From NCBI RefSeq assembly GCF_007570825.1, contig NZ_SUNB01000002.1:124001-188000 (forward strand): a stretch of DNA of 64,000 nucleotides, given 5' to 3'. This document shows, piece by piece, positions 18,568-26,425 of this stretch. The stretch comes from Pleionea sediminis (GTDB lineage Bacteria > Pseudomonadota > Gammaproteobacteria > Enterobacterales > Kangiellaceae). The notes under the pieces are model-generated. The model saw only the letters and a program-made list of their open reading frames with translations. It made no database searches and was not told where the DNA came from. Within the stretch, counting starts at the first letter, position 1. Each line of letters opens with the position of its first letter. Both the position numbers and the translations under genes were made by a program.

Positions 18568-19748
18568 TGAAAAAAAATATGTCAGCATTTGAGAAAAGCA
18601 AACTGTTGTTTCGAAATATAACAACAGTTTGTTTCTTGTTATTATCGAGTATTACCGTATGGTCCAACCCAATGCCGGCGTCTGGCATCAGTGAATTAAA
18701 TGACAAAGCACAATCGTTTTTGGAACTTGGTGATTATGTCAATGCTTATAAGAATGCCTTTAGCGCGAGAGAAGAAGCCATTTATCAAAATAATCAAGAA
18801 GAAATAGCGCGAGCCGTTCGAACGATTGGTAATAGTTTTTACTACCTTGCCGATTTTCAAGCATCGCTACGTTATTATGAGCAAGCCTTAATGATTTACC
18901 AATCATTAAACGATATTCAAATGCAAGCTCAGGTGATCAGTAATATTTCATCAATTTACAGTGAGCTTTTGGATTTTGATACGGCCATTGAAATGGATAT
19001 GAAGGCACTTTCATTAGTTAAAGGGACTGATTTTGAAGATGATTTTATTTGGTTGAAAGTCAACCTTGCATATGATCTGGGAAGAAATCAAGAATTCGAT
19101 AACGCGATCAGTCAATACAAATCTCTAATTAGGCCATTAGAAGAAGAAGGAAATAAAAACTACCTTAATTATTTGTATCGACAATTATCAGAAATTTATC
19201 GTCGTTCTGGAGATACTGAAAACGCACTACAAATGATTGATAAAGCCATTGCGCTAGCGCAAGAAAATCAATCGGACGAACTTTTATATGGTAGTTATTT
19301 AGAGAAAGCAGAAATCTATCTCGCACAAAACCTACCCGATCAAGCGATTCAGCATACCAACGAAGCTTTAGACTATTTTCAAAACGTGCAGCGTCGCTCC
19401 CTCATCATTCAAGCCTACAGCTTATTACATCGAGCCAATGAAGCAGTTGAAAACTTTAAGGCTGCTGCGTTTGCACTGAAAAATCAAAAAGAAATCGAAG
19501 ACGAAATTGAGTCAATAAAATCACGACAATACAGCAAGGTTTTAGCTATCGAAAAGCAGGTGAAAGAACAAAAAGACGCTTTAAAATCGATTCAAAATCA
19601 AAAAGATCAGCTGATTGCAAACTATAGCGAAACCGTAAGTTTGTTAATAACTTTGGTCGTTCTATTCGCCTTTTTTGCCGCATTCTTTTTAATCACAACT
19701 CTCATTTATTACAGGAAATTCGACTCCACAAAAAAGGCCGCTACTTAG
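18567..19748 (+). CDS. Membrane-anchored TPR protein in the borosin operon
   Basis: A 393-residue protein translationally coupled to the precursor (TAATG). An N-terminal signal peptide or anchor (hydrophobic residues ~18-30, ending VWSNPMPA) precedes about six to seven TPR-like helical pairs (residues ~40-300, e.g. ALMIYQSLNDIQMQAQVI, LRYYEQAL, ALQMIDKAIALAQENQ). A charged coiled coil (about 305-352) follows, then one membrane helix (about 357-381) and a short Lys-rich cytoplasmic tail. The plan resembles the periplasmic TPR half of some histidine kinases and GGDEF proteins, but no output domain follows: the terminator starts inside the last codons. Its role with the peptide (export, scaffold, sensing) is unknown. 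Confidence 0.8.
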   Translation: MKKNMSAFEKSKLLFRNITTVCFLLLSSITVWSNPMPASGISELNDKAQSFLELGDYVNAYKNAFSAREEAIYQNNQEEIARAVRTIGNSFYYLADFQASLRYYEQALMIYQSLNDIQMQAQVISNISSIYSELLDFDTAIEMDMKALSLVKGTDFEDDFIWLKVNLAYDLGRNQEFDNAISQYKSLIRPLEEEGNKNYLNYLYRQLSEIYRRSGDTENALQMIDKAIALAQENQSDELLYGSYLEKAEIYLAQNLPDQAIQHTNEALDYFQNVQRRSLIIQAYSLLHRANEAVENFKAAAFALKNQKEIEDEIESIKSRQYSKVLAIEKQVKEQKDALKSIQNQKDQLIANYSETVSLLITLVVLFAFFAAFFLITTLIYYRKFDSTKKAAT

Positions 19749-19758
19749 CGGCCTTTTT
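19731..19758. terminator. Bidirectional terminator between the borosin operon and fabB
   Basis: An 11-bp perfect stem AAAAAGGCCGC (19731-19741) / GCGGCCTTTTT (19748-19758) with loop TACTTA. The stop codon of the TPR gene is in the loop/stem edge. A-run and T-run on the two sides make it usable from both directions, so it also serves the convergent fabAB operon. Confidence 0.92.
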
Positions 19759-19803
19759 CAATTGATAAATGCAATGTCTACATTTAAAAAGCAGAATTAC
19801 CAA

Positions 19804-21021
19804 CTAATCTTGATACTTCTCGAAAACCAAACAGGCATTAGTTCCACCGAAACCAAAGCTGTTGCTTAAGACACGATTTATCTCAAGCCCCTCTTCCGCA
19901 GTGGTAACAACGGGAAATCCCTCAGCCTCAGGATCCAGTTCATTGATATTTGCTGAACCAGCAATAAAACCATCCTTCATCATAATTAAACTGTAGATAG
20001 CCTCATGAACACCAGTTGCACCGAGCGAATGACCCGCTAAAGATTTTGTCGACGAAATTTTAGGCATATCATTACCGAACACTTCTTTTAAGGCTTTCAA
20101 CTCCGCGACATCACCTACCGGAGTACTTGTACCGTGCGTGTTCACATAATCAATTTTACCGTTTATCGTTGCCATAGCTTGTTGCATGCAACGAACGGCG
20201 CCTTCACCTGATGGCGCGACCATGTCGTACCCATCGGAAGTTGCACCATAACCGACAAGCTCAGCATAAATTTTTGCACCGCGTGCTTTTGCGTGCTCCA
20301 ACTCTTCTAAAACGAGAATGCCACCGCCAGAAGAGATAACAAAGCCATCACGTGTCGCATCGTAAGGTCGAGAAGCCGTCTCTGGTGAATCGTTGTATTT
20401 CGATGACAATGCGCCCATCGCATCAAACAACAGTGTTAAACGCCAGTCTTCTTCCTCGCCGCCACCAGCAAACATGATATCTTGTTTTCCCATCGCGATT
20501 TGCTCAAACGCATTACCGATACAATGCGCGCTCGTTGCGCACGCCGATGAAATCGTATAATTAATACCTTTAATTTTAAAAGGCGTTGCTAAACAAGCTG
20601 ACGTTGTACTCGCCATTGTTTTCGGTACAGCATAAGGCCCCACTCGTTTAACTCCGCGGGTTTCACAGGTTTCTACGGCTTCAACTTGAGTTTTCTGAGA
20701 ACCGCCACCAGATCCCGTAATAAGTCCGGTGCGTACGTTAGACACAAGCTCATCAGATAAACCGGCATCTTCAATCGCTTGTTGCATCGAAATGTAGGCA
20801 TATCCGGATGCATCTGCCATAAAGCGCACGACTTTTCGATCGATGTGGTCTTTAATGTCCAGCTCGGGTCTGCCCGCAAGATGACTGCGTAACCCCTTTT
20901 CTTTGTAGAGCTCTTTAAACTTTATTCCTGATTTTCCCGCTTTCAAAGAAGCAGTAACCTCATCAACATTATTTCCAAGACAGGAGACAATTCCCATACC
21001 TGTGATGACTACTCGTTTCAT
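19804..21021 (-). CDS. fabB: 3-oxoacyl-ACP synthase I
   Basis: A 405-residue condensing enzyme. The nucleophile Cys161 is in [16 protein letters not shown]; the catalytic His pair is in [11 protein letters not shown] and [11 protein letters not shown], and the Gly-rich end is [16 protein letters not shown]. It elongates acyl-ACP and is needed for unsaturated fatty acids. CAGGG lies 7 bases before the ATG. It is 41 bases downstream of fabA on the same strand, the fabA-fabB operon typical of Pseudomonas and many gammaproteobacteria. Confidence 0.96.
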   Translation of the reverse strand: MKRVVITGMGIVSCLGNNVDEVTASLKAGKSGIKFKELYKEKGLRSHLAGRPELDIKDHIDRKVVRFMADASGYAYISMQQAIEDAGLSDELVSNVRTGLITGSGGGSQKTQVEAVETCETRGVKRVGPYAVPKTMASTTSACLATPFKIKGINYTISSACATSAHCIGNAFEQIAMGKQDIMFAGGGEEEDWRLTLLFDAMGALSSKYNDSPETASRPYDATRDGFVISSGGGILVLEELEHAKARGAKIYAELVGYGATSDGYDMVAPSGEGAVRCMQQAMATINGKIDYVNTHGTSTPVGDVAELKALKEVFGNDMPKISSTKSLAGHSLGATGVHEAIYSLIMMKDGFIAGSANINELDPEAEGFPVVTTAEEGLEINRVLSNSFGFGGTNACLVFEKYQD

Positions 21022-21062
21022 ATAAAACCCTGACTGGTTAGAACAATTTTTAGATTAAACGA

Positions 21063-21587
21063 TTAAAATGATTCGGTTGAGTCAAATAAACCAACCCGCA
21101 AATCTTTTGCGGTGTAAATTTCTTTGCCATCAACAGATACCGAACCATCCGCAATAATCATTTTTAATTTGCGACGAATAAGTCGCTTAACATCAATTCG
21201 GTAATTTACTTTTTTGGCGTCGGGCAAAATTTGCCCAAAAAATTTAATTTCTCCAGATCCAAGTGCTCTGCCTTTACCAGACTCTCCCAGCCAAGATAGG
21301 AAAAAGCCGGAAAGCTGCCACATGGCATCGACACCCAAACATCCGGGCATTACCGGGTCTCTCTCAAAATGGCATTCAAAAAACCACAAATCAGGTCGAA
21401 TATCGAGTTCAGCATCAATATAGCCCAAGTCATGTGCTCCACCTTGATTACTAATTGTTGAGATTCGATCCATCATAAGCATATTGGGAAGAGGCAATCG
21501 AGAAACCGTGTTTCCTGCCGGACCAACAAGCTCTCCTTTACCGCAGGTAATTAAATCTTCGCGGGAATACTGACTGGTAATGAGCAT
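21063..21587 (-). CDS. fabA: 3-hydroxydecanoyl-ACP dehydratase/isomerase
   Basis: A 174-residue hot-dog-fold enzyme. The catalytic His73 ([16 protein letters not shown]) and Asp87 (LGVDAMWQL) keep the 14-residue spacing of E. coli FabA. It introduces the cis double bond at the C10 stage for unsaturated fatty acid synthesis. AAGG lies 7 bases before the ATG. It is first gene of the fabAB operon, with a promoter and FadR-like site upstream. Confidence 0.97.
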   Translation of the reverse strand: MLITSQYSREDLITCGKGELVGPAGNTVSRLPLPNMLMMDRISTISNQGGAHDLGYIDAELDIRPDLWFFECHFERDPVMPGCLGVDAMWQLSGFFLSWLGESGKGRALGSGEIKFFGQILPDAKKVNYRIDVKRLIRRKLKMIIADGSVSVDGKEIYTAKDLRVGLFDSTESF

Positions 21588-21641
21588 GTAATACCTTTAT
21601 TGATTAACGTTTAACCTGATTAAAACAGCTTCAGAGCGCGT

Positions 21642-21670
21642 ATTATGCCTACCTGAGCAGTCTAAACTGG
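21642..21670 (-). promoter_or_regulatory. Candidate fabA promoter
   Basis: On the minus strand: -35 CCAGTT (21665-21670), 17-base spacer, -10 CATAAT (21642-21647). The predicted start is near 21635, about 48 bases before the fabA ATG. The poor -35 would fit an activator-dependent promoter. Confidence 0.5.
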
Positions 21671-21681
21671 TATGACCTTGA
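21665..21681 (-). promoter_or_regulatory. FadR-like operator upstream of fabA
   Basis: AACTGGTATGACCTTGA contains the FadR core CTGGTnnGACC and agrees with the E. coli consensus at about 12 of 17 positions. Its centre lies about 38 bases before the predicted transcription start, the same placement at which E. coli FadR activates fabA. Confidence 0.5.
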
Positions 21682-21925
21682 ATCGCAATCGACTCTTAAT
21701 AACTTGTCTAACATTTATTACTTGTATACTACCGTTACTTTCTCCGATTCTACCCTTGTTATGTGTCAAACATAAAACGAAATTTGCTTTCATTAACAAG
21801 TCGCATAAGAGTGCAGTTGACTATAACTATCATAACCAAAAGCATGGACTGCACCAAAACATACCAACAAACACTCCAGCCACACTCCTGTCAGCCATTA
21901 TCTCTGTCTAAAAGCATCAATTAAG
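21682..21925. other. Region between fabA control site and the porin promoter
   Basis: No supported gene. An open frame at 21672-21911 (+) would encode 79 residues of low-complexity hydrophobic then His/Asn-rich sequence, has no ribosome-binding site and overlaps the FadR-like site, so I leave it out. Confidence 0.4.
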
Positions 21926-21953
21926 TTGGCACGTTTTCTGATTGCGTTTTAGT
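21926..21953 (+). promoter_or_regulatory. Candidate promoter of the TorF-like porin gene
   Basis: TTGGCA (21926-21931), 16-base spacer, TTTAGT (21948-21953). The -35 matches five of six consensus bases; the -10 is weaker. The gene starts about 70 bases further on. Confidence 0.4.
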
Positions 21954-22028
21954 TCGTCGAAGTTTTAAAAAACAAAAACATCGACTTCGCTAGCGACTTT
22001 GACAGAAAAAAATAAAAGGGGATGAGCC

Positions 22029-22676
22029 ATGCTAACAACATCAAAAAAACTACTTCTCATAACAAGCGTTTCACTAGCCTCAACACTAACATGCGCAGAA
22101 ATTTCTACCAATCTCGGATACACATCGGAATACTATTTTCGTGGTATTTACCAAGCAGAATCGTCTGCCAGTGCGGGGATTGATTTTTCGCAAAGCGGTT
22201 TTTACGCTGGCGTATGGGGAGCAGATGTTGGTGACGGACTAGAGACGGACGTTTATGGCGGATACGAATTTGAATTCGCGAAAGATTTCTCGGCATCAGT
22301 AGGCTTTACAGGTTATTACTATACTGGAGAATTTGATGATACCTACGAAGAAATAAATTTAGGCTTGAGTTATAAATTCATTTCTATTGGTTACTCTGTT
22401 GGCACTTGGGACGGTGGAACGGATATCGATGATGACTATGACTTTCTTCAAATAACTGTTGAACATGAGGGGTTTTATGGCACTTACGGCTCCTTCGGTG
22501 ATGAAGCAGATGGCGATTACTTCGAGTTTGGATACGGAACTGAGATAGGAGGTTTCGATACTTCGATAGCTTTGATACTAAGTTCCGAGGAATTATCCGA
22601 TCAACTCGACAGCTCAGATAATCCAACAGAAAGCGAAGCACTAATTTTTACAATTTCGAAATCATTTGATTTATAA
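22029..22676 (+). CDS. TorF-family putative outer-membrane porin
   Basis: A 215-residue protein with a signal peptide (residues 1-23, ending TCA), followed by ISTNLGYTSEYYFRGIYQAESSASAGIDFSQSGFYAGVWGADVG, the hallmark start of the conserved gammaproteobacterial TorF/TIGR02001 family. Alternating Gly/aromatic strands and a final Phe-x-Leu-like end (SKSFDL) fit a small beta-barrel. AAGGGG lies upstream of the ATG. The transported substrate is not known. It is a single gene followed by a strong terminator. Confidence 0.85.
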   Translation: MLTTSKKLLLITSVSLASTLTCAEISTNLGYTSEYYFRGIYQAESSASAGIDFSQSGFYAGVWGADVGDGLETDVYGGYEFEFAKDFSASVGFTGYYYTGEFDDTYEEINLGLSYKFISIGYSVGTWDGGTDIDDDYDFLQITVEHEGFYGTYGSFGDEADGDYFEFGYGTEIGGFDTSIALILSSEELSDQLDSSDNPTESEALIFTISKSFDL

Positions 22677-22772
22677 AATGAAGAAACTTAATTAAATAAA
22701 GCGCTCGAAAATTTTTATACTGGCGTAATTATTTGTGCGACTCATCCAAGGATGAAAAATAGCGTCCAGTAA

Positions 22773-22802
22773 AAAGCCCGATGTTTATCGGGCTTTCTTT
22801 TT
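22773..22802. terminator. Terminator between the porin gene and cysS
   Basis: Stem AAAGCCCGAT (22773-22782) / ATCGGGCTTT (22787-22796), loop GTTT, with a T-rich run after it on the plus strand and A residues before it. It is placed between convergent genes and can serve both. Confidence 0.88.
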
Positions 22803-22841
22803 TACAACAAATTGCACGTCTATTACTGGTTAACAGGCACT

Positions 22842-24224
22842 TTATTCTTGTCGCCAAGTTGTGCCGTCTCGAGAGTCTTCCAAAACGATTCCTTCAGACA
22901 ATAGCAAATCTCGAATTTCATCACTTCTGGCAAAGTTTTTATCTTTACGCGCCTGATTACGTTCCTCAATTAACGATTCGATTCTTTCAACATCAACCGA
23001 AGAGCTAGATGAAGAAGACTGCAAAAACTCAACAGGAGATTGATCTAATAAGCCCAGAGCATTTCCTAATATTTTAAGAGTTGCAGCAAAGTCATGAACA
23101 GAGTCGTCTTGCTCCTTCTTAGCACGATTCAATTCTCGAGCTACTTCAAATAGTAGTGCCATGGCTTCAGGCGTATTAAAATCATCATCCATCGCAACTC
23201 TAAATTTTTCATCATAAGAAGCGATTAGTGAACCTTTTTCTGGAGAGGTATCTCGAAGTGCAAGATACAACCGCTCCAAGCTGGCATCCGCTGCTTTTAA
23301 ATTTTCTTCGGTGTAATTCAACTGGCTTCGATAGTGACTCGACATCAAGAAAAATCGTACCGACTCGGCTCGAAAAACTTTAAGCACCTCACGAATGGTA
23401 AAAAAGTTGCCTAATGACTTCGACATTTTTTCTTCATCAACCTGAACCATCCCGGAGTGCATCCAGTAATTAACAAATTGACAACCGTTTGCAGCTTCAG
23501 ATTGAGCGATTTCATTTTCATGATGAGGAAACTGTAAATCGGATCCACCACCATGAATATCAAATTGGTCACCCAGGCACTGTTTACTCATGGCAGAACA
23601 TTCAATATGCCAACCAGGTCGCCCTTTTCCCCAAGGAGAATCCCATGAAGGTTCATTTGGTTTAGCCGGTTTCCAAAGTACAAAATCAAGAGGGTCTTTT
23701 TTATCTTCAGCAACTTCGACACGCTCTCCCGAACGCAAGTCTTCGACATGTTGTTTACTCAGTTTTCCATAACTATCAAACTTGGATACCGAATAATAAA
23801 CATCTCCATGCTGCCCTTCATAAGCAAAGCCCTTGTCGATCAACGTTTGAATGATGTCGATAATCTCAGGCATTGATTGGGTTGCATGAGGCTCCAAATC
23901 AGGTTGTCGTAAACCAAGCGCGTCAAAATCTTCGTGCATCAAACGCTCATAGCGCTCAGTGACCGCCTCAAAAGGTTCCTCGTTTTCATTGGCTCGATGA
24001 ATAATTTTGTCATCGATATCGGTAACATTTCGAACATAGGTGACTTTATAACCTAGGTATTCGAAGTAGCGGGCAATAATATCAAATGCAACGTACGTTC
24101 GACCGTGTCCCACATGACAATAATCGTAAATTGTGATGCCACACACGTACATTCCCACCTTTCCTTCGGTGATGGGTTTAAAGGCCTCTTTCTGGCGAGT
24201 TAAATTATTGTAAACGTGTAGCAT
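22842..24224 (-). CDS. cysS: Cysteinyl-tRNA synthetase
   Basis: From the ATG at 24224 ([17 protein letters not shown]) the protein is 460 residues, as in E. coli (461). A longer frame from 24302 includes the promoter and is rejected. [20 protein letters not shown] holds the zinc Cys and HIGH motif, further zinc ligands are in [13 protein letters not shown] and PHHENEIAQ, and [10 protein letters not shown] is the KMSKS loop. The C-terminus [17 protein letters not shown] is typical. It is divergent from ppiB, a conserved pairing with lpxH beyond. Confidence 0.97.
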   Translation of the reverse strand: MLHVYNNLTRQKEAFKPITEGKVGMYVCGITIYDYCHVGHGRTYVAFDIIARYFEYLGYKVTYVRNVTDIDDKIIHRANENEEPFEAVTERYERLMHEDFDALGLRQPDLEPHATQSMPEIIDIIQTLIDKGFAYEGQHGDVYYSVSKFDSYGKLSKQHVEDLRSGERVEVAEDKKDPLDFVLWKPAKPNEPSWDSPWGKGRPGWHIECSAMSKQCLGDQFDIHGGGSDLQFPHHENEIAQSEAANGCQFVNYWMHSGMVQVDEEKMSKSLGNFFTIREVLKVFRAESVRFFLMSSHYRSQLNYTEENLKAADASLERLYLALRDTSPEKGSLIASYDEKFRVAMDDDFNTPEAMALLFEVARELNRAKKEQDDSVHDFAATLKILGNALGLLDQSPVEFLQSSSSSSSVDVERIESLIEERNQARKDKNFARSDEIRDLLLSEGIVLEDSRDGTTWRQE

Positions 24225-24261
24225 AAACGTCAATATCCTTAAAACTTGATTTGAACCGCAG

Positions 24262-24290
24262 ATTATACTGCCTTGCATAGTTTTTTCGAA
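24262..24290 (-). promoter_or_regulatory. cysS promoter
   Basis: On the minus strand a consensus -10 TATAAT (24262-24267), 17-base spacer and -35 TTCGAA (24285-24290). The predicted start near 24255 gives a leader of about 30 bases before the chosen cysS ATG. Confidence 0.6.
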
Positions 24291-24378
24291 GATCCTCCCC
24301 ATAATAAACGCATCTATGAGTCAACGTCTTGTCAATTTATGGCATAATTTACCGCAAACAACCTCAGAGGATTTTCAA

Positions 24379-24870
24379 ATGGTTATTATTCATACCAATA
24401 TGGGTGACATCAAGCTCGAGCTTTTTGAAGAAAAAGCGCCGAAGACAGTTAAAAACTTCAAGGAATATGTTAAGTCAGGCCACTATAACAACACTATTTT
24501 TCACCGTGTCATCGATGGTTTTATGATCCAGGGCGGAGGATTTGAGCCAGGAATGATCCAGAAAGACACCAAAGATCCCGTCGATAATGAAGCCAATAAT
24601 GGCATCTCAAATAAAGTTGGCACTGTGGCTATGGCGCGCACCATGGATCCACATTCAGCAACTAGCCAATTTTTCATCAATGTAAAAGACAACGACTTTC
24701 TCGATTTTAAAAGTGAAACACCACAAGGTTGGGGCTACTGTGTATTCGCTAAAGTTTCCTCAGGAATGGAAGTTGTCAACCAGATTAAAGGTGTGGAGAC
24801 AGGAAATATTGGAGGTCATGGCGATGTCCCTAAAGAAGAAGTGATCATAGAATCCGTGGAACTGCTGTAA
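24379..24870 (+). CDS. ppiB: Peptidyl-prolyl cis-trans isomerase B (cyclophilin)
   Basis: The start at 24379 ([16 protein letters not shown]) has AGAGG 8 bases before it and matches E. coli PpiB; a longer reading from 24316 would contain the likely -10 (CATAAT, 24343-24348). The 163-residue cytoplasmic cyclophilin has [19 protein letters not shown], with the catalytic Arg, and [18 protein letters not shown]. It speeds proline isomerisation in folding. The gene is 15 bases upstream of lpxH, so they probably share a transcript. Confidence 0.96.
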   Translation: MVIIHTNMGDIKLELFEEKAPKTVKNFKEYVKSGHYNNTIFHRVIDGFMIQGGGFEPGMIQKDTKDPVDNEANNGISNKVGTVAMARTMDPHSATSQFFINVKDNDFLDFKSETPQGWGYCVFAKVSSGMEVVNQIKGVETGNIGGHGDVPKEEVIIESVELL

Positions 24871-24885
24871 CGCAGATTAGTCATC

Positions 24886-25644
24886 ATGATTAAACATTTC
24901 ATTTCAGATCTGCATTTATCAGAAGAACATCCGCATCTCTTGCGGATGTTTGATCGATACTTGAAACATTATGCGCCCGAAGCGAATGAACTCTATATAC
25001 TCGGCGATTTATTCGAAGTATGGATTGGCGATGATTACCTCCCTGAATGGTTAATTGAAATAACCAATTCACTCTCCGAGTTATCAAAGTCGACAAAGAT
25101 ATATTTTTGCCATGGTAACCGAGATTTTCTAGTGGGTGAGCGTTTTGCAAAAAGTGCACGCATATCCTTACTCAGTGATTACTCAGTTGTTGACCTTGAA
25201 GAAACGCCGATACTTTTATGTCATGGCGATACATTGTGTACTGATGATGTTGCCTATCAAAATTTCCGAGACGAAGTTAGAACGGATAAATGGCAAACAG
25301 AGTTTTTGAATCTACCCATCGAAAAACGACTAGCCATTGCCAATGGATATCGCCAACAAAGCAAAGAAGCGACAACGGATAAATCCAATGACATTATGGA
25401 TGTTAACCAGCAAGCTGTTGATGAAACCTTTAAAAAATTTAACGTTGACTTTATGATTCATGGTCATACGCATCGGCCCGCAACGCATGTCAAACATCAA
25501 CAATATCGAATTGTATTAAGTGACTGGGGAAAACAAGGTCAGTTCTTAGAGTTTAAAAATGGTGCGTTAAAGTCATTCCGATTTGATGAGCATGGTCGCT
25601 TTGAAGATACTGAAGTCACTGGCTGTTCAGTACACAAGAAATAA
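24886..25644 (+). CDS. lpxH: UDP-2,3-diacylglucosamine diphosphatase
   Basis: A 252-residue calcineurin-like metallophosphoesterase. Metal-site motifs in order: FISDLHLSEEHP, YILGDLFEVWIGDD, CHGNRDFLVGERFA, LCHGDTLCTDD and IHGHTHRPATH. It hydrolyses UDP-2,3-diacyl-GlcN to lipid X in lipid A synthesis at the inner face of the inner membrane. Length is close to the E. coli enzyme (240). It follows ppiB by 15 bases, and cysS-ppiB-lpxH is a known gammaproteobacterial neighbourhood. Confidence 0.95.
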   Translation: MIKHFISDLHLSEEHPHLLRMFDRYLKHYAPEANELYILGDLFEVWIGDDYLPEWLIEITNSLSELSKSTKIYFCHGNRDFLVGERFAKSARISLLSDYSVVDLEETPILLCHGDTLCTDDVAYQNFRDEVRTDKWQTEFLNLPIEKRLAIANGYRQQSKEATTDKSNDIMDVNQQAVDETFKKFNVDFMIHGHTHRPATHVKHQQYRIVLSDWGKQGQFLEFKNGALKSFRFDEHGRFEDTEVTGCSVHKK

Positions 25645-25736
25645 CTCTTCGTTCATAAGTTTCCGAGACAAATAACAGGCCCTAATAAAGTGATCTTTTC
25701 GAGTCAAATTATTGAGCCTGTCAACCATTAAAGAGC

Positions 25737-26345
25737 TTACGCAGGAACACCGCTGTGAAATCGAAAAACAGTATCAGGTGACTCAATTAACTCTGCTTCT
25801 AACTCACCAAAAAATTCGACTCGCTCTTCGATCGGTTCTTTTGAATACTCTCGTGCTAACGCCAGATAATCTAAAAAGTGACGACTTTCTGATTTTAATA
25901 AGAAACGGTAGTATTTCGCTAATATTGGATCAATTGGCTCGATAACCGGGGCTAAAGCAGCAAATCGCTCACAAGAACGAGCCTCAATGTAAGCTCCAAT
26001 AATCAATACATCAATGAGTGCGCGCTCTTCGCCGAGTTTTACGGGTTCACGCAGTTTCGCCGCGTAACGCGATGCCGACAAATGCTGATATTCAATGTTT
26101 CGCTCCCTCATTAATTCAAACACCTGCTCAAAATGACGCAATTCTTCACGAGCGAGCCGGGATAATTTGTGCAATAAAGATTGTCGCTCAGGAAACTTAA
26201 ACATTAAGCTTAAAGCTGTAGATGCAGCCTTTTTCTCACAGCGAGCATGATCAATCATTAAAGTCGGTAAGTCATTAACAGCGTGCTGCAGCCAAGCATC
26301 AGGGGTCTGACATTTTAAAAAGTCGTGAACGGGAGAAATATCCAT
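25737..26345 (-). CDS. miaE: tRNA-(ms2io6A37) hydroxylase
   Basis: A 202-residue ferritin-like diiron monooxygenase. Metal-ligand patterns are visible as DHARCEKKAASTAL, REELRHFEQVFELM, IEARSCERFAAL and ESRHFLDYLALA (E/ExxH pairs). It hydroxylates the isopentenyl group of ms2i6A at tRNA position 37, and needs O2. MiaE is patchily distributed among bacteria. It is convergent with lpxH and stands alone. Confidence 0.93.
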   Translation of the reverse strand: MDISPVHDFLKCQTPDAWLQHAVNDLPTLMIDHARCEKKAASTALSLMFKFPERQSLLHKLSRLAREELRHFEQVFELMRERNIEYQHLSASRYAAKLREPVKLGEERALIDVLIIGAYIEARSCERFAALAPVIEPIDPILAKYYRFLLKSESRHFLDYLALAREYSKEPIEERVEFFGELEAELIESPDTVFRFHSGVPA

Positions 26346-26425
26346 AAGTCTTCAGGCAAAAAGGTTGATTATAACTCGAAATCCCTTTGGTCCAAAAGGG
26401 TTAACTCGTCTGCTCTGGCGCTCTT

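Noticed and set aside
21672-21911. 79-residue open frame between fabA and the porin gene
   Set aside because: No ribosome site, low-complexity product, overlaps the FadR-like site and fabA promoter region.
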